Shown here: piece by piece, positions 5,290-5,362 of the stretch
How positions within the stretch are numbered: the stretch's first letter is position 1
Layout: every line of letters starts with the position of its first letter
Source of the DNA: DASQFI01 sp050264575
GTDB taxonomy: Bacteria; Acidobacteriota; Vicinamibacteria; Vicinamibacterales; SCN-69-37
DNA: 5,362 nucleotides
Direction of reading: 5' to 3'
Assembly (NCBI GenBank): GCA_050264575.1
Contig: JBLNGH010000451.1
Coordinates: 1 to 5,362 of the forward strand
Program-made: the position numbers and the translations under genes
Notes under the pieces: generated by a model
The model's input: the letters and a program-made list of their open reading frames with translations, nothing else
The model's database searches: none
What the model was told of the DNA's origin: nothing

Positions 5290-5362
5290 TCGGGGCGGGG
5301 TGGGGGGGGGGCCCGGGGGGGGCCCCCCGGGGGTGGGGGGGGGGGCCGCGGGAGGCCCCCCC
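5290..5362. repeat. Low-complexity G/C-run sequence at the window edge, probable assembly artefact
   Basis: From about 5290 the sequence consists almost only of G runs (up to about 10-11) and C runs, with a few isolated T and A bases. It differs abruptly from the mixed composition before it. Runs of this kind at contig ends commonly come from poly-G read tails of two-colour Illumina chemistry and their reverse complements. No biological feature is assigned. Confidence 0.75.

Overview
The window is GC-rich bacterial DNA carrying four protein-coding genes. Three are complete and one runs off the left edge. The gene types suggest an acidobacterium, possibly of the Vicinamibacteria type: a Sig-70_X6-like ECF sigma factor followed directly by a transmembrane Ser/Thr kinase with a beta-propeller (PD40/WD40-like) tail, a secreted vanadium-haloperoxidase-family protein, and a Tat-exported DUF1326 protein. 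This taxonomic guess rests on gene type and base composition only.

Layout. On the minus strand, positions 2728 down to 1 hold a two-gene operon: an ECF sigma factor (2156-2728), then the kinase (1-2159, 3' end missing). They overlap by four bases (GTGA), so their translation is probably coupled. The kinase frame is easy to miss because it starts with GTG and has no stop in the window. I read it codon by codon as 719 uninterrupted residues. Divergently, across a 132-base intergenic region, lies a plus-strand gene for a secreted haloperoxidase/PAP2-fold enzyme (2861-4228). It converges on a minus-strand gene for a Tat-signal DUF1326 protein (4308-5057). A long GC-rich hairpin in the 79-base gap between them probably terminates both. 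Positions 5058-5280 hold no recognisable gene but contain several dyads. From about 5290 to the right edge the sequence collapses into G and C runs that look like a contig-end artefact.

How the genes may work together. The most interesting unit is the sigma-kinase pair. Where most ECF sigma factors carry an acidic DAED-type motif in region 2.2, which contacts the RNA polymerase beta' clamp, this one has Q-T-T-A (residues 52-55). No anti-sigma gene is visible, and the neighbouring gene is a Ser/Thr kinase with an intact catalytic core. This matches the logic described for EcfP/PknT in Vibrio parahaemolyticus, where threonine phosphorylation in this region switches the sigma factor on. A plausible model is that the presumed extracytoplasmic propeller senses a signal, the cytoplasmic kinase phosphorylates the sigma factor, and target genes, perhaps including the divergent secreted enzyme, are transcribed. 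That model is inference; the motif substitution and gene coupling are directly visible.
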